64,000 nt of DNA, from the NCBI GenBank assembly GCA_034114085.1, contig JAXEWB010000081.1:15399-79398 (forward strand), in the 5' to 3' direction. Below the pieces are notes generated by a model. It searched no databases and had not been told where the DNA came from. It saw only the letters and a list, made by a program, of their open reading frames with translations. The first letter of the stretch is position 1, and each line of letters opens with the position of its first letter. A program made the translations under genes and the position numbers. Positions 44,978 to 53,789 of the stretch are shown one piece after another. The stretch comes from Spiro-02 sp034114085 (GTDB lineage: Bacteria; Spirochaetota; Spirochaetia; Sphaerochaetales; Sphaerochaetaceae).

Positions 44978-46096
44978 ATGGACAAGGTGCGAATTGGAAT
45001 CATCGGATATGGGAAGATGGGGTCGCAGCATACACGGGCGTTCCTCGACGGTAAAGTCCCGAACGCCGTATTGACGGCTATCGCGGATATCGACCCGAAA
45101 CAGGTGGCGAAGGCGCGGGAGTGCTGCGGGGATTCCGTCGCCTATTTCGACAGCGCCGAAGCGTTGATCCATTCTGGAACTTGTGACGCTATTATTCCGA
45201 CCGTGCCTCACTATTATCATCCTGTCTATGCGGTCGAGGCGTTTAGAGCCGGTCTGCATGCGCTGTGTGAAAAGCCCGCGGGCGTCTATACGAAGCAGGT
45301 GGAGGAGATGAACCGTGTCGCGAAAGAAAGCGGCATGGTGTTCGGAGTCATGTTCAACCAGCGGACCAACCCCCTTTACCAGAAAGCGAGGGATCTGGTG
45401 CAAGGAGGTGAGTTGGGCCGTATCATCCATACCAACTGGATTATCACCAGTTGGTTTCGCGCCCAGAGCTATTACGACAGGAGTTCTTGGCGCGCCACTT
45501 GGGCCGGAGAGGGCGGTGGTGTGCTGTTGAACCAGAATCCCCATAACCTTGACTTGTGGCAATGGATCTGCGGCATGCCGTCGAGGGTCAAGGCCGAGGT
45601 CTATTATGGCAAGCACCGTACCATCGAGGTCGAGGATGACGTCTATGCGTTGTTCGAGTACCCCAATGGCGCCACGGGGTCCTATATCACGACTATCGCC
45701 GACGCTCCTGGAACGAATCGGCTTGAGATTACCGGCTCTCAGGGAAAGCTGGTGGTCGAAAACGACACGATTACGTTCTGGCGCTTGCGTGAGTCGTCGG
45801 ATGATTTCAACGCCCGTTTCACTGGTGAGATCGGGCAGCCTGAATGTTGGAAATGCGAGATTCCCGTCAAGGGGACCTATACGTCTCACCCCGGTGTAAT
45901 CAAGAATTTCTGCGACGCGATCCTGACGGGCTCCCCGTTGCTTGCGCCTGGCGAAGACGGTATCAAGGGGCTGTCCATTTCCAATGCCATCCACCTTTCC
46001 TCGTGGACTGGCGGCGGTTGGGTGGATTTGCCTGTTGACGGGGATCTGTTCTATAAGCTGCTCGCTGAGAAATGCGGTGGTCGGGTGCCTGTCTGA
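44978..46096 (+). CDS. Gfo/Idh/MocA family oxidoreductase (2)
   Basis: NAD(P)-dependent dehydrogenase of 372 residues from ATG 44978 (AAGGAG nine bases upstream; the frame open to 44927 is not used). Rossmann motif VRIGIIGYGKMGSQHTRAFL, catalytic LCEKPAGVYTKQVEEMN, and the substrate-binding GGGVLLNQNPHNLDLWQWIC with His. The segment WRATWAGEGGG is typical of the subgroup acting on glycosides. The third paralogue has the same WRGTYEGEGGG segment, so these two are close; the first is more distant. Confidence 0.92.
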   Translation: MDKVRIGIIGYGKMGSQHTRAFLDGKVPNAVLTAIADIDPKQVAKARECCGDSVAYFDSAEALIHSGTCDAIIPTVPHYYHPVYAVEAFRAGLHALCEKPAGVYTKQVEEMNRVAKESGMVFGVMFNQRTNPLYQKARDLVQGGELGRIIHTNWIITSWFRAQSYYDRSSWRATWAGEGGGVLLNQNPHNLDLWQWICGMPSRVKAEVYYGKHRTIEVEDDVYALFEYPNGATGSYITTIADAPGTNRLEITGSQGKLVVENDTITFWRLRESSDDFNARFTGEIGQPECWKCEIPVKGTYTSHPGVIKNFCDAILTGSPLLAPGEDGIKGLSISNAIHLSSWTGGGWVDLPVDGDLFYKLLAEKCGGRVPV

Positions 46097-46122
46097 AAAT
46101 CGTCTGTGTAGGGGAGGGGCAA

Positions 46123-48402
46123 ATGGGCGTCGCGCATGAGAAAAATAAGTTCAAGCGGAGTATCCTTGTTCGATGGGGATACTCCTATCTCATCGTATGC
46201 GTGATCCCGCTCGTGCTGTTCATCATCTTTGCCGCGACCTGCCTTTCCTTGGTAAATAGGAATATTTCCTATACCAACTCGGTAGCCGTCCAGTTCGTTC
46301 GCAGAGAGTTTGACACGGTTTTCGCCCAGGCAAATTCGGTATGTGAGAATGTATTGCTCAATACGCAGTTTCAGGCATTGGACACTGTTTCGTCTACAAG
46401 TGAACTTGAACCGCTATATCTGTTCGAGACGACTATGAGCCTGAGGCATCTGATTAACGGGTACGGCGCGGTTCTCGACTGCATGCTCTATTCTCCGAAG
46501 CTCGACCTTTATATCTCCGGGGAACGTTGGGGGAGCATCAGTGATTTTTATCAGCGGGATGAATACGATCTTTCCTATGAGAAGCAACGGATTGACGACA
46601 TATTCAGGACTGAACGGAATGTCCTGCATATAGAAGATGCCTCCCGTGTCCTCCCCGGAGGCAAGAAGCAACAGCGTCTTCTTGTTCTGAGGCCGTTGAG
46701 TTATGTCCGGGCCGGCAACGTCCTTGATTTCTACGCAGCGTTCCTCGTTGATATCTCCGACTTGTTGCCATCAGAACTTGACGACTACCATGACCTGATG
46801 ATCGTCAACGCCGTCTCCGATGAAGTGTTGTTTGACTTTACAGGGGAATACTCCCAAGGTGCGCATGTGGCGGATCTTGCATCAATCGAATTAGGATCCA
46901 GCGTATTGAAAGGAGGAAAGATTGTCACCGCGGGAAGATCGGAACTGGCCAATGTCAAATATCTGGTGATGGTTGACAAAGGAACGTATTTCCATTTCGT
47001 GTATCTTGTGCTGATATTTGCGTTCTTGTCGTTCTTCCTTGCGATAATCGGCGGTCTGCTTGCCGTCTGGCGTCGCATGAATAGGGAATGGTCCATCTAT
47101 GAACAGGCCATTACGGCATCCGGAACGGACGTCAACAACGATTCAGTTCCCGAAAACGCCTATTCTCCGTTTGTTTCTTCTGTATCCCGGCTCAAGGAGG
47201 AACAGGAAGGGATGAGCCTCATGATTCGGCAGCAGACGGAATCGCTGAAGGAACACATGCTTTCCAAGCTTGTGGAACGTTCTAACGGTCCTATCAGCAT
47301 GGAGGCTTTGAAGGAATGCGGCATCAACCTGATTTCTGACCGGTTCCTCGTTCTGCTGGTCGCCCCCGTGGACGGCCATTCCGTTTCAGAATTGGAAGAT
47401 TTGTTGATTTCCTCCTTGAGTTCTTCGTCGGTGGTCATTCTGCCGTTTTTTTCCGCGCATGGCGCGGCGTTCATTCTCAACCCTGCTTTTGATGGGGGGG
47501 ATTCAGCATTCTGTTTATCATTCGCCGAGCGGATGAAAAACCTTCTTTCCGACGACCAGTACGGAATACTGAATATCGCGGCATCGAACCTGAGTGTCGG
47601 ATTGTGCACGTTGGGAGAGGCCTATCTTGAAGCGATCAACGTCCTTGAGTATCAGCGTAATGTTTCCAGTCGGGAGTTCCTGCTCTATCGCGATGTTCTT
47701 GAAATGACGAATCAGATGAATTTCAACTATACTACCGAGCATGAACTCAAACTTTCCGAAGCGATTCAGTCTGGCGACGCAATCGAGTCGGTACGTATAG
47801 TTGACAACCTGATCATCGACAATCGCGCGATGGGAGTCTCTCCCCGTGGTCTGCGGTACCTGTTGTTCAGCGTTACCGGTACCATACTTCGTACCGCCAA
47901 TAAGTTTGATGATCGTTTCAGCGGTTTTTTACCGGTTATTTCCTTTTCTCCGATTATCCAGTCTGACAATTTTGAACGCTCGCACCATGAAGTGGACGAA
48001 GTCATAGAACGGCTGTGCGACGCGGTACTCGCGGTTGAAAGCCGATATGAAGATTCATCAGGGGAGGACTATGCCATCTATCGCAAGGCGTTTGCCGAAA
48101 TCCAGGCTGGATATGCCGACCCGATGCTGAATGTTTCGTTGCTGGCCGACCGGCTTGGCGTATCCATCGTCTATCTGTCGCGGGCGTTCAAGAAGTACCA
48201 CAACATGAATATTTCCGACTATATCACCTCCTATCGCATCTCCGTTGCGAAAAAATTGCTTTCCGAAGGCGCTCTTGTCGGCGATGTCGTCTTTCTGTGT
48301 GGATTTGGAAGTTTGCGTACGTTCCTTCGTGTATTCAAGAAATTCGAACATATCACTCCTGGACAGTACAGGTCCATGAGCAAGGAGGATGGGAATGGCT
48401 AG
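46123..48402 (+). CDS. Membrane-anchored AraC-family regulator (YesN-like)
   Basis: Likely local activator of the sugar locus; 759 residues. The basic N-terminus precedes TM1 (YLIVCVIPLVLFIIFAATCL), then an extracytoplasmic sensor of about 250 residues, TM2 (VYLVLIFAFLSFFLAIIGGL), a linker/cytoplasmic domain, and a C-terminal AraC helix-turn-helix pair with YLSRAFKKYHNMNISDYITS and GFGSLRTFLRVFKKFEHITP. Start ATG follows GGGGAGGGG. No histidine kinase or receiver motifs are present, so sensing and DNA binding are in one protein. It overlaps the next gene start by 8 bases. Confidence 0.92.
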   Translation: MGVAHEKNKFKRSILVRWGYSYLIVCVIPLVLFIIFAATCLSLVNRNISYTNSVAVQFVRREFDTVFAQANSVCENVLLNTQFQALDTVSSTSELEPLYLFETTMSLRHLINGYGAVLDCMLYSPKLDLYISGERWGSISDFYQRDEYDLSYEKQRIDDIFRTERNVLHIEDASRVLPGGKKQQRLLVLRPLSYVRAGNVLDFYAAFLVDISDLLPSELDDYHDLMIVNAVSDEVLFDFTGEYSQGAHVADLASIELGSSVLKGGKIVTAGRSELANVKYLVMVDKGTYFHFVYLVLIFAFLSFFLAIIGGLLAVWRRMNREWSIYEQAITASGTDVNNDSVPENAYSPFVSSVSRLKEEQEGMSLMIRQQTESLKEHMLSKLVERSNGPISMEALKECGINLISDRFLVLLVAPVDGHSVSELEDLLISSLSSSSVVILPFFSAHGAAFILNPAFDGGDSAFCLSFAERMKNLLSDDQYGILNIAASNLSVGLCTLGEAYLEAINVLEYQRNVSSREFLLYRDVLEMTNQMNFNYTTEHELKLSEAIQSGDAIESVRIVDNLIIDNRAMGVSPRGLRYLLFSVTGTILRTANKFDDRFSGFLPVISFSPIIQSDNFERSHHEVDEVIERLCDAVLAVESRYEDSSGEDYAIYRKAFAEIQAGYADPMLNVSLLADRLGVSIVYLSRAFKKYHNMNISDYITSYRISVAKKLLSEGALVGDVVFLCGFGSLRTFLRVFKKFEHITPGQYRSMSKEDGNG

Positions 48403-49441
48403 GTTGCGGGTCGCCGTCGTCGGGTGTGGCGCGGTGTCAAAGAATCATGGGAGGGCTCTCGCCGGAAATCCTCTGGCGGAATTGGTTTATGCCGTGGACG
48501 TGGACCGACGGAAAGCGGAGGCTTTCTGCGTGGAATATGGCGGTTCCCCTCTCGATGACTATCACGATTTGTTCACAGGGGATACCGTTGACGTCGTGCA
48601 TGTCGTCACTCCCCACAATACTCATCCCCGGATCGCCATTGAATGCATGGAACATGGTTTTGATGTGTTCTGCGAGAAGCCCCTCGCGATGCGCGCATAC
48701 GATGCCGGACGGATGATCGAGGTAAGTGAGCGTACTGGACGCCGGTTGGGCGTATGCTTCCAGAATCGCCTGAATCCGTCAACGGTCGAGGCGAAGCGGA
48801 TCATAGACTCCGGGTGCTACGGCAAGATCGTTAGCGGTATGGCGTTGGTTGCATGGGATCGACATGGCGCGTATTATTCGGCAAGTCCGTGGCGTGGAAC
48901 GTACGAGGGAGAAGGCGGCGGCTGTATCATCAACCAAGCAATTCATACATTGGATCTGCTCGACTATCTTTCCGGCGGCGTCAGTTCCCTTTCCGCCATG
49001 GATGCGAAACTGCGGGATACCGATGACTACGAAGTGGAGGATACCGCCATGGTTCTGTTCCAGCTGAAGAACGGCGGACAGGCCGTGGGGTTCTGCACCA
49101 ATTGCTATCCCATGAGCAAGCAATGCACCGTCGAACTTCATCTTGAAACCGCGACGTTGGTCGTCAAGCAGAGCGGGTTGCTGATCCAGACCGCGGAAGG
49201 TGAGCAATGGCGCCCATGCGAGACTGCGCGTGGAGAGAAATCCGAATGGGGGCTGTCCCATGGCAAATTGATTGATGCGTTCTATCGTTCCATACTGGAC
49301 GATACGCCATTCATCTGCGATTGCCATACGGGTCTGGCCGCTGTACAGATTGTCAATGCGATTCAGCATTCCCACGGGAAACGGATGCTCATAGATTCCA
49401 GATTTGCCGCGGTTCCTGACCTAAACGTCTCCGCAAACTGA
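48395..49441 (+). CDS. Gfo/Idh/MocA family oxidoreductase (3)
   Basis: Dehydrogenase of 348 residues. ATG 48395 sits six bases after AAGGAGG; the ATG at 48389 would be too close. Rossmann motif LRVAVVGCGAVSKNHGRAL, catalytic VFCEKPLAMRAYDAGRM, and the substrate region GGGCIINQAIHTLDLLDYLS. Closest in pattern to paralogue 2. It sits between the AraC regulator and the three-gene reductase module, so it may supply that module's keto substrate. Confidence 0.92.
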   Translation: MARLRVAVVGCGAVSKNHGRALAGNPLAELVYAVDVDRRKAEAFCVEYGGSPLDDYHDLFTGDTVDVVHVVTPHNTHPRIAIECMEHGFDVFCEKPLAMRAYDAGRMIEVSERTGRRLGVCFQNRLNPSTVEAKRIIDSGCYGKIVSGMALVAWDRHGAYYSASPWRGTYEGEGGGCIINQAIHTLDLLDYLSGGVSSLSAMDAKLRDTDDYEVEDTAMVLFQLKNGGQAVGFCTNCYPMSKQCTVELHLETATLVVKQSGLLIQTAEGEQWRPCETARGEKSEWGLSHGKLIDAFYRSILDDTPFICDCHTGLAAVQIVNAIQHSHGKRMLIDSRFAAVPDLNVSAN

Positions 49442-49491
49442 TTTAAGGGTAATCATTGATACAAGAATCATTCATGAAGGAGTAGAGAGAA

Positions 49492-50865
49492 GTGTCTTTG
49501 CATGAGGTATTCCATTATAAATCCCTAGAGGAATTGCTTTCGGCGGTTTCTCAGCTTGGAGTTGACATGGCCTGTTCTACCGACCTGTCCATTTTCGCCA
49601 GTCCGATGCCGGTTGGGCGGAAGTCCGCGCCGAACAGGTTTGCCATCCTGCCGATGGAAGGGTGCGACAGTCGTCCTGACGGTGGACCGTCCGACCTTGT
49701 CGTTCGCCGGTACCGGCGCTTTTTCAGTGGTGGCGCGGGGCTTGTCTGGTGGGAGGCGAACGCTGTTGTACAGGAAGGCCGGGCGAACGAGTTGCAGATG
49801 ATGCTCACCGATGCGAATGCGGCTGAATTCGCCGTTTTGTTGAAGGATTGCCGTCAAGCCGCCCTTGAACGTAATGGGGCGGCTCCTGTATCGGTTCTAC
49901 AGCTTACCCATTCGGGACGGTACAGCCGTCCCGTCGGGCATGTCCCCGCTCCGATAGTCCCGCAGCGCGACCCTATTCTCGATGCGAGAAGCGGCGTTGA
50001 TTCCGATCTTCAGGTTTGTTCGGATGAATATTTAGAGTCCTTGATACCGCGCTACGTCCATTCGGCCATACTCGCGAAAGAAGTTGGATTTGACGGTATC
50101 GACGTCAAGGCCTGCCATCGATATCTGCTTTCCGAACTGCTTGCGAGCCATACCCGGACGGGGCGTTTCGGAGGTTCCTATGAGAACCGGTCGCGGCTGA
50201 TGCTGTCCATCATACGGGAAATTCGAAAAGCCTGTGGCGATGATTTTATCATAGCGAGCCGTTTCAACGTCTTCGACGCACATCCATATCCCTATGGTTT
50301 TGGAGAGGATGAACACGACATGTGGCGTTTCGATCCAACCGAACCAGTACGGCTGGTACGGGACATGGTTGCCGCGGGTGTCGATTTACTGAGCAATTCC
50401 GCGGGCAACCCGTACTATATCTATCCCCAAGTGACCCGACCGTTCGACGTTTCCTCTCAGGGAATTCCCGTACCGCAGGAGCATCCGTTGGAAAGCATCG
50501 CGAGGCTGTTTGCGTTTACCCGGACGGTGCAGGATGCCGCCGGCGACATCCCTGTAGTCGGTAACGGATATACTTGGTTGCGTAACTTCATTCCCTATGT
50601 AGGGGCTGCGAACTTGGAAGCCCATGGTTGTTCCTTCGTCGGATTGGGACGTTCCGCCATAGCCTATCCCGATGCCCCGCGGGATATCTTGTCCGGCGCC
50701 GGTATGGATCCGAAAAAATGCTGTGTCACGTGTTCTCGTTGTACGCAGATCATGCGGGATCATGGTCGGACGGGGTGTGTGATCCGCGACGCAGGAACCT
50801 ATGGACCGCTGTACCGGCAGTACAGGGAAGCGGCCGACGCACGTGCGCAAGGGGGTAAATCGTGA
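49492..50865 (+). CDS. OYE-like NADH:flavin oxidoreductase with [4Fe-4S], lacking the FAD/NAD domain
   Basis: FMN TIM barrel of the 2,4-dienoyl-CoA reductase/BaiCD/daidzein-reductase group; 457 residues, GTG start with GAAGGAG nine bases before. Motifs are QLTHSGRYSRP, DGIDVKACHRYLLSELLASH, TGRFGGSYENRSRLM and the iron-sulfur CCVTCSRC-x11-C. Usual members continue for about 250 more residues with FAD- and NAD-binding domains; these are missing, so electrons must come from another protein. It overlaps the SDR gene by 4 bases. Confidence 0.88.
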   Translation: MSLHEVFHYKSLEELLSAVSQLGVDMACSTDLSIFASPMPVGRKSAPNRFAILPMEGCDSRPDGGPSDLVVRRYRRFFSGGAGLVWWEANAVVQEGRANELQMMLTDANAAEFAVLLKDCRQAALERNGAAPVSVLQLTHSGRYSRPVGHVPAPIVPQRDPILDARSGVDSDLQVCSDEYLESLIPRYVHSAILAKEVGFDGIDVKACHRYLLSELLASHTRTGRFGGSYENRSRLMLSIIREIRKACGDDFIIASRFNVFDAHPYPYGFGEDEHDMWRFDPTEPVRLVRDMVAAGVDLLSNSAGNPYYIYPQVTRPFDVSSQGIPVPQEHPLESIARLFAFTRTVQDAAGDIPVVGNGYTWLRNFIPYVGAANLEAHGCSFVGLGRSAIAYPDAPRDILSGAGMDPKKCCVTCSRCTQIMRDHGRTGCVIRDAGTYGPLYRQYREAADARAQGGKS

Positions 50866-51623
50866 AGAAGATAGCCATCGTCACCGGCGGTAGCCGTGGA
50901 ATCGGCTTGGCCATCGTCCGTCGTTTGATTCAGGACGGATATCGGGTCGCCGTAGTCGGAACCCGCCCGGAGGAAAGTGCGAAAGAACATTTCTCCGATT
51001 TTCCCGACGGTACGTATCTGTATATCCAGGCCGATGTCTCTGTCAAGGAAGACCGTTCCCGCATCGTATCTGAAACCTGTTCTGTATTCGGCAGGATCGA
51101 TCTGTTGGTGAACAACGCGGGGGTCGCGCCAAAGATACGCGCCGACCTGCTGGAAATGAATGAGGAGAGCTGGGACTTCGTCTTGGACACCAATGCCAAG
51201 TCCAACATGTTCTTGACCCAGATAGTGGCCAAGGTGATGATCGCCCAGGAGCGGCTATACCCCAAGCGGGGGACGATCATCAATATTTCCTCCTGTTCCG
51301 CCGAAGTTTCTTCAGTGAACCGCGGGGAATACTGCGTATCAAAGGCCGGTATCTCCATGCTGACGACGCTCTATGCGGACCGCTTGGCTTCTGAAGGGAT
51401 TCTTGTCCATGAAATCCGCCCGGGCGTCATCAGGACTGACATGACGAGCAAGGTGACCGAGAAATATGATTCTTTGATAGCGACCGGTGTGTTCCCCATA
51501 GCGCGCTGGGGGGAGGGCGAAGACGTCGCGTCCGCCGTCTCCGTGTTCGCTTCCGATGATTTCCTCTATACCACCGGAAACCATATCGACGTAGACGGTG
51601 GTTTCCATATCAGGAGGCTTTGA
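50862..51623 (+). CDS. Short-chain dehydrogenase/reductase
   Basis: NAD(P)-dependent alcohol/ketone oxidoreductase of 253 residues. TGGSRGIGLAIVRRL is the cofactor loop, NNAGVAP the structural motif, and the catalytic set is Ser in INISSCSAEVSS with Tyr and Lys in YCVSKAG. The C-terminus TGNHIDVDGGFHIRRL is typical. Annotated elsewhere as 3-ketoacyl-ACP reductase, but no fatty-acid genes are near. It is coupled on both sides to flavoprotein genes, which suggests reduction of a ketone intermediate. Confidence 0.93.
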   Translation: MKKIAIVTGGSRGIGLAIVRRLIQDGYRVAVVGTRPEESAKEHFSDFPDGTYLYIQADVSVKEDRSRIVSETCSVFGRIDLLVNNAGVAPKIRADLLEMNEESWDFVLDTNAKSNMFLTQIVAKVMIAQERLYPKRGTIINISSCSAEVSSVNRGEYCVSKAGISMLTTLYADRLASEGILVHEIRPGVIRTDMTSKVTEKYDSLIATGVFPIARWGEGEDVASAVSVFASDDFLYTTGNHIDVDGGFHIRRL

Positions 51624-53548
51624 TGCGACGTCATGCGCCTTTCTGTTCATTGGATGCGTTTTACTGCGAAACTGTGGTGGTCGGTTGCGGTGCGGCCGGC
51701 CTGAATGCCATGGATACGTTGCTTGCCGGCGGTGATGATGATGTCGTCCTGGTTTGCGAGCATCATCGAGCCGGTACCAGCCGGAACACTGGTTCGGACA
51801 AGCAGACATACTACAAGCTCTCCCTCGCCGGTTCCGACGGGGATAGTGTTCGCGCCATGGCCGGAGATTTATATGCGGGGCGTTGCGTGGATGGAGATGT
51901 AGCGTTGTGCGAGGCTGCTCTGTCCGTCAATGGTTTCCTGAAGCTCGCTTCGCTTGGAGTTCCTTTCCCCGTGAACCGGTATGGAGAATATGTGGGCTAT
52001 CAGACTGACCATGACTTGCGGCGAAGGGCTACGAGCGCTGGGCCATACACTTCCCGTTTCATGACGGAAGACCTGGAACGGAGCGTGCGTCGCCGTGGAG
52101 GGGATATCCTTGAGTACCGACAGGTCATTCGTATTCTGACGGAGGACAACACCGTTCGTGGTATCCTTTGCCTGGATATCCAAAGTTGGAAGCTTTCCAT
52201 CATATGGTGCCGAAATCTTGTATGGGCTACGGGTGGGCCCGCCGTGATGTATGCCCATTCCGTATATCCTGAAAGCCAGTTCGGATCTTCCGGTCTTGCC
52301 TTTGAGGCTGGCGCCTATGGCCGCAATCTGACTGAATGGCAATTCGGTCTCGCTTCAGTACGTCCCCGATGGAACGTCAGCGGAAGCTATATGCAGGTGC
52401 TTCCCCGTTTTATCAGTGTCGATGACTCCGGAGCCGAGCGGGAATTCCTGTCCGATGCGTTCTCCAGTCTGGCGGAGCTGCTTTCATTGGTGTTTCTGAA
52501 AGGCTATCAATGGCCTTTCGATGTGAGAAAGACCTCCGGAGGTTCCTCTTTGATTGATATCCTCGTCTATCTGGAACTTCAGAAAGGACGGCGGGTATAT
52601 CTTGACTATCGGCGGAATCCAGGCAACGGCGTTGTCGATTTTTCTTCGCTTCACCCAGAGACGAGGAAATATCTGGAGCAGGCGGGAGTCTGTTTCGGTG
52701 TGCCCGTAGAACGTCTGAGAAAGATGAATGAACCGGCTTACCTGTTCTACCTTGAACACGGCGTTGATTTAGCCACGCAACCTCTGGAGATATCGCTTTG
52801 CGCACAGCACAATAACGGAGGCGTCGCCATGGATCTCTGGTGGCGTTCGTCGCTTTCCGGTTTCTTTCCGGTAGGGGAGGTCGCCGGTTCTCATGGCGTA
52901 TATCGTCCAGGCGGGAGCGCATTGAACGCAGGGCAAGTTGGATCAAGGCGTGCGGCCCTCTGGATACTGAGCAAGGCCCACTGTTCACAATGGATTCCCG
53001 TGGAACTGTCCGATAGCGCGCAGGTCATTGAGATGACAAGGCTTGCGGAAGGAGCGGTAGGGACGGCAGGTCCCGATTTCCAGCGGGACTTCAAGGAAAA
53101 CCAGCTTCGCATGGGGAGTGTGGCCGGTGCGATTCGGGACAGGATGGGACTCGTCGCGTTTCAGAAGGATCTATCGGCCCAGATATCTGATTTTACCCGT
53201 TATTCGGTACCGCGGCTTTCCTTGCTTGGCAAATACTTTCATTTCAGAGATTGCCTGATTTCTCAGTTTGTCTATGTCTCCGCCATGCTTGACTACCAGG
53301 CGCATGGAGGACGTAGCCGCGGAAGCGCATTGTATGTGGATGATGATGGCACGTTGCCCGACCCTCGTCTCCCCTCCATGTTTCGTTGTGTCATGGAAGA
53401 GGCCTCTTCCGTTCCGTCAATACAGGAAATTCTCTATTGTGGCGGTGATTGCACATGCGTCTGGCGAAAACCAAATCCATTGCCGGAGGATTCTGATTTC
53501 TTTGAAGTGACTTGGGCGTCCTATCGGAAGAACGGAAATATATTCTGA
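51623..53548 (+). CDS. Fumarate-reductase/succinate-dehydrogenase-like FAD flavoprotein
   Basis: FAD-dependent oxidoreductase of 641 residues. The N-terminal dinucleotide site is TVVVGCGAAGLNAMDTLLAG. Further family segments are LVWATGGPAVMYAHSVYPES, LCAQHNNGGVAMDLWW and FPVGEVAGSHGVYRPGGSAL then NAGQVGSRRAA, the FAD-closing motif. There is no signal peptide and no heme site, so it is cytoplasmic and not a respiratory fumarate reductase. Relatives reduce activated double bonds or dehydrate-reduce alcohols. It ends the three-gene module. Confidence 0.88.
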   Translation: MRRHAPFCSLDAFYCETVVVGCGAAGLNAMDTLLAGGDDDVVLVCEHHRAGTSRNTGSDKQTYYKLSLAGSDGDSVRAMAGDLYAGRCVDGDVALCEAALSVNGFLKLASLGVPFPVNRYGEYVGYQTDHDLRRRATSAGPYTSRFMTEDLERSVRRRGGDILEYRQVIRILTEDNTVRGILCLDIQSWKLSIIWCRNLVWATGGPAVMYAHSVYPESQFGSSGLAFEAGAYGRNLTEWQFGLASVRPRWNVSGSYMQVLPRFISVDDSGAEREFLSDAFSSLAELLSLVFLKGYQWPFDVRKTSGGSSLIDILVYLELQKGRRVYLDYRRNPGNGVVDFSSLHPETRKYLEQAGVCFGVPVERLRKMNEPAYLFYLEHGVDLATQPLEISLCAQHNNGGVAMDLWWRSSLSGFFPVGEVAGSHGVYRPGGSALNAGQVGSRRAALWILSKAHCSQWIPVELSDSAQVIEMTRLAEGAVGTAGPDFQRDFKENQLRMGSVAGAIRDRMGLVAFQKDLSAQISDFTRYSVPRLSLLGKYFHFRDCLISQFVYVSAMLDYQAHGGRSRGSALYVDDDGTLPDPRLPSMFRCVMEEASSVPSIQEILYCGGDCTCVWRKPNPLPEDSDFFEVTWASYRKNGNIF

Positions 53549-53789
53549 TAGGAGGATCCCCGCTTTCGCTTGTTGAATCTATTTCCACAAGCGCGGACAC
53601 TGACAGAGGAAAATGAGCCGCGTGCGCAGCCGTCCCTCGCCCCAGACCAATCTACCCTTTGCTACGCACCGCCTGCGGAAAACGTCGCTTTACCCTTGCT
53701 GTATTCTGTTCGGACAATAATATTTGTCATGGCGGTATAGGCATGCTACCATGTTCATGAAACTCTGGACTATAGGGAAGGGGACGAAC
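53549..53789. other. Intergenic end of the sugar locus
   Basis: Contains a hairpin with 7-bp arms CGCTTGT (53567-53573) and ACAAGCG (53587-53593) but no T-run. The following segment to about 53700 shows no gene. The promoter of the next lipoprotein gene is probably near 53710-53750. Confidence 0.45.
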
